Positions 6,904 to 8,236 of a DNA stretch of 8,236 nucleotides are shown here, piece after piece. Origin of the DNA: Dehalococcoidia bacterium. GTDB lineage: Bacteria; Chloroflexota; Dehalococcoidia; E44-bin15. The notes under the pieces are model-generated. The model did no database searches and had not been told where the DNA came from. It was given only the letters and a program-made list of their open reading frames with translations. How positions within the stretch are numbered: position 1 is the stretch's first letter; each line of letters starts with the position of its first letter. The position numbers were made by a program, and so were the translations under genes. Location of the stretch: assembly GCA_023129355.1 (NCBI GenBank), contig JAGMCC010000050.1, forward strand, positions 1 to 8,236, read 5' to 3'.

Positions 6904-7224
6904 TGTGTTTCTTTAGCACAGCCGCATCGCCATCACTGAGTTCAGGGCGCTCCTGACAATATGCTTTATACCTGTTTGTAACGTGCGACCGGGCTGCCTC
7001 ACCACTTGATGGTACTTGCTGTCAGCCACCGTCTGTCCAGGGGGCAGCCCACGGCGGAGAAAAGACAGTTTAAACACCTTATACGACTGATCCTGCACAC
7101 GAGCTTCGTGTTGTTCTCCGTCTCATATTTGCGGATTTCGTCTCTCAGCTTGCCAGCTATCGCGCTACCAGACTCTTTGATTTCTTTCAGGGAGAAGGCC
7201 GGCCTTGAATATAATCCATTTAAT
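6904..7224. other. 321-base stretch without a convincing gene
   Basis: This gap separates the DUF3795-type gene from the membrane protein gene. On the minus strand a GTG-started frame of 61 codons (7098 down to 6913) is open but has no good ribosome binding site and no recognisable motif. Another frame from about 7206 to 6999 looks more protein-like but lacks a start codon (see the pseudogene entry). There is no tRNA-like cloverleaf and no clear terminator or promoter. A 12-base palindrome, AAGGCCGGCCTT, lies at 7195-7206. Confidence 0.5.
6999..7219 (-). pseudogene. Possible frameshifted small gene remnant
   Basis: Two bases after the DUF3795 stop there is an ATG (7217-7219) that reads MDYIQGRP and then meets a stop. 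The neighbouring frame, entered near 7200, stays open for about 66 codons to TGA at 6999-7001. It reads like protein: SLKEIKESGSAIAGKLRDEI, a charged KYETENNTKL stretch, then CRISRIRCLNC and VGCPL. One single-base indel in the GGCCGGCC palindrome would join the two frames into a protein of about 73 aa. I recognise no family, and this could equally be noncoding DNA or a sequencing or assembly error. Confidence 0.22.
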
Positions 7225-7509
7225 TTACTTTTTCCCTACTATGCCCTTGATAATGTCGAGGAGTTTTTTACTGTAAATCTCCTGCTTATAATGAACCTCG
7301 CAGGGAAACTCGCCGCATCTTGAGCAGTGATCCACCTTATTCTTTATAGCACACTCGAGTATAAGGCAGGGTTGCCCCATTGCTGCTTTGAACTTCTCCG
7401 CCTTCTCCGGCGCTTTCGGGTCGGTCCCCGGCACGCAACCATCCATGGGGCAAAACCCTTTCTCTCGAAGCCCGCAGACTTCACAGGCTAATCCACATGC
7501 GCTTGGCAT
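7225..7509 (-). CDS. DUF3795-type Cys-rich small protein
   Basis: A 94-aa soluble protein with ten cysteines in the order seen in DUF3795 proteins: C5-x3-C9-x2-C12, C20 and C25 (FCPMDGC), C48-x4-C53 (PCLILEC), then C62-x2-C65 and FPC70. Such proteins are small, common in anaerobic bacteria and archaea and uncharacterised; metal binding is likely from the Cys pattern. A Lys/Glu-rich helix (about 31-43) lies between the clusters, and the C-terminal 24 residues are basic and helical. The ATG at 7509 is preceded by GGGGAGGT at 7515-7522 with good spacing. The gene lies downstream of the methyltransferase-like gene in the same direction, separated by 199 bases that hold a hairpin and repeat copy C. 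Confidence 0.82.
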   Translation of the reverse strand: MPSACGLACEVCGLREKGFCPMDGCVPGTDPKAPEKAEKFKAAMGQPCLILECAIKNKVDHCSRCGEFPCEVHYKQEIYSKKLLDIIKGIVGKK

Positions 7510-7514
7510 ATCGC

Positions 7515-7522
7515 ACCTCCCC
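7515..7522 (-). promoter_or_regulatory. Shine-Dalgarno site of the DUF3795-type gene
   Basis: The minus strand reads GGGGAGGT five bases before the ATG at 7509. It sets this start firmly and argues against the longer overlapping open frame that crosses this start in another frame. Confidence 0.7.
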
Positions 7523-7623
7523 TTTTATTATATTCTAGGTGTATGTACACTTTTCCGCAAATTTCGGCTAACGGTATTAGTATATACGACGTTACGATCG
7601 ATTTATTTCCGTTTACTTCTACG

Positions 7624-7649
7624 TTCCGAGGCAATCCTGGCATAACAGC
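7624..7649 (-). repeat. Intergenic repeat, copy C (upstream of the DUF3795-type gene), diverged
   Basis: Third, weaker copy: 19 of 26 positions match copy A (5070-5095) and 17 of 22 match copy B. The core AGGATTGCC and the flanking GCTGT/ATG end are kept, but the GCCCCGGGGC palindrome is lost. It has the same orientation as A and B and lies about 115 bases upstream of the gene starting at 7509. The surrounding gap (7510-7708) is AT-rich. Confidence 0.4.
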
Positions 7650-7664
7650 CTTTTTATATTTTAT

Positions 7665-7709
7665 AAAGTGCGAAGCCTCTGGAGAATGGAGTGAGCCTTC
7701 TATCACTTT
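7665..7709 (-). terminator. Stem-loop at the 3' end of the methyltransferase-like gene
   Basis: Inverted arms: AAAGTG (7665-7670) pairs with CACTTT (7704-7709), and GAAGCCTC (7672-7679) pairs with GAGCCTTC (7693-7700) with one mismatch. A 1x3 internal loop separates the two stems, and the apical loop has 13 bases. The hairpin begins at the stop codon of the gene ending at 7709. The tail on the minus strand is A/T-rich (TATAAAATATAAAAA) but lacks a clean T run, so it may be a weak terminator or an mRNA 3'-end stabiliser. Confidence 0.4.
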
Positions 7710-8236
7710 TACCCCGATCTTGGTATTCCTATCCATCTTGGCGTCCTGTTCATATACTCGCGATAGGCATCTCCATACTTCTCGAGACAAGAGCGTTCTT
7801 CAAGAACTGCACTTATAAATGAAATAATTGAATACACAATCGAAAACAGTAGAAAAACCCACGAAGCTGAAGCTATACCAACCCCTATAAACATCACCAA
7901 TTGGGTGATGTACGTAGGGTGTCTCGAATAACGGTACAGTCCTTTGGCAAGCGGCTCCCTGTCAATTGGGGTAGTGGCAAATCTCACGATAACTGCGGTG
8001 TAGGCAATTAATCCCACCATAGAAATGGGGAAACCTACGTAAAACCATATCGTCCCTAATTGTAACGGTAGGAAAATAGAGTATATAACGGCAAGAAGCC
8101 AGACTATCCACATGATAGGGTAAAGCTTCCTCTCAATCTCACCGTGTGGCCTTTCTATTTCTCGCCTTAAGCCGCTATGAACTAGCATAAGTAAAGGCAG
8201 AGGCAAGAAATGATAAAGCATGAAAATCCAGGCATT
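7709..8236 (-). CDS. Isoprenylcysteine/phospholipid methyltransferase-like membrane protein, 5'-truncated by window edge
   Basis: Integral membrane protein with the fold shared by isoprenylcysteine carboxyl methyltransferases and phosphatidylethanolamine N-methyltransferases. The signature is GLYRYSRHPTYI (the SAM-binding RHPxY block) followed by two hydrophobic segments and a C-terminal EERSCLEKYGDAYREYMNRT block, where the E-E and Y-x-x-Y residues are typical. Bacteria have no prenylated CaaX proteins, so the substrate is probably a lipid or small molecule; it cannot be read from sequence. The Met at 8219-8221 has no ribosome binding site, and the frame stays open and hydrophobic (NAWIF) to the window edge, so the real start lies beyond 8236. 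175 residues are visible. Confidence 0.85.
   Translation of the reverse strand, partial: NAWIFMLYHFLPLPLLMLVHSGLRREIERPHGEIERKLYPIMWIVWLLAVIYSIFLPLQLGTIWFYVGFPISMVGLIAYTAVIVRFATTPIDREPLAKGLYRYSRHPTYITQLVMFIGVGIASASWVFLLFSIVYSIISFISAVLEERSCLEKYGDAYREYMNRTPRWIGIPRSG

Noticed and set aside
7006..7323. Open frame of 105 codons on the plus strand
   Set aside because: It is antisense to the well-supported DUF3795-type gene and has no motif or ribosome binding site.
7527..7532. Perfect TATAAT on the minus strand before the DUF3795-type gene
   Set aside because: No -35 box lies at 16-18 bases, and transcription from it would start inside the ribosome binding site. Probably chance in AT-rich DNA.
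7488..7790. Open frame of 100 codons on the minus strand crossing repeat C
   Set aside because: It overlaps the end of the methyltransferase-like gene and the start of the DUF3795-type gene, has no ribosome binding site or recognisable motif, and runs through the hairpin and the repeat. Treated as chance.

Overview
The window reads as a chromosomal segment from a bacterium, most likely a member of the Chloroflexota (Dehalococcoidia-like). That placement is an inference from the MetRS type (four CxxC knuckles, a STSRN-type loop, no C-terminal tRNA-binding domain) and from the kinds of small Cys-rich orphan families present. No rRNA, tRNA, CRISPR array, insertion sequence or phage gene is visible.

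Left half (1-4291, plus strand): a compact housekeeping run. It holds the 3' part of rsmI (16S rRNA methyltransferase, cut by the window edge), a 70-aa CxxC/CxxCC protein, metG, tatD overlapping the metG end, and a long-chain polyprenyl diphosphate synthase with a TTG start. The rsmI-x-metG-tatD order recalls the yabC-abrB-metS-yabD order of Bacillus subtilis. Gaps are short or absent, so the genes are probably co-transcribed. They serve ribosome modification, tRNA charging, nucleic-acid end processing and isoprenoid chain building.

The strand switches at 4291/4293. The polyprenyl synthase and recO stop codons face each other with one base between them, leaving no room for a terminator.

Right half (4293-8236, minus strand, read right to left): a methyltransferase-like membrane protein of the isoprenylcysteine/phospholipid methyltransferase fold (5' end beyond the window), a 94-aa DUF3795-type Cys-rich protein, about 320 bases without a convincing gene (possibly a decayed reading frame), a four-helix membrane protein with ten cysteines, a DUF6125-like Cys-containing protein coupled by an ATGA overlap to a SlyD-like FKBP lipoprotein, and recO. 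From about 5.7 kb rightward the DNA is more AT-rich and the genes are mostly orphans.

The most unusual feature is a dispersed element of about 25 bases. It occurs in three intergenic gaps of the minus-strand block, always in the same orientation, and the best pair matches at 21 of 25 positions. No clear new multi-gene system was found. The best candidates for follow-up are this repeat, the small Zn-ribbon-like protein in the rsmI-metG slot, the altered MetRS signature motifs and the Cys-rich membrane protein.
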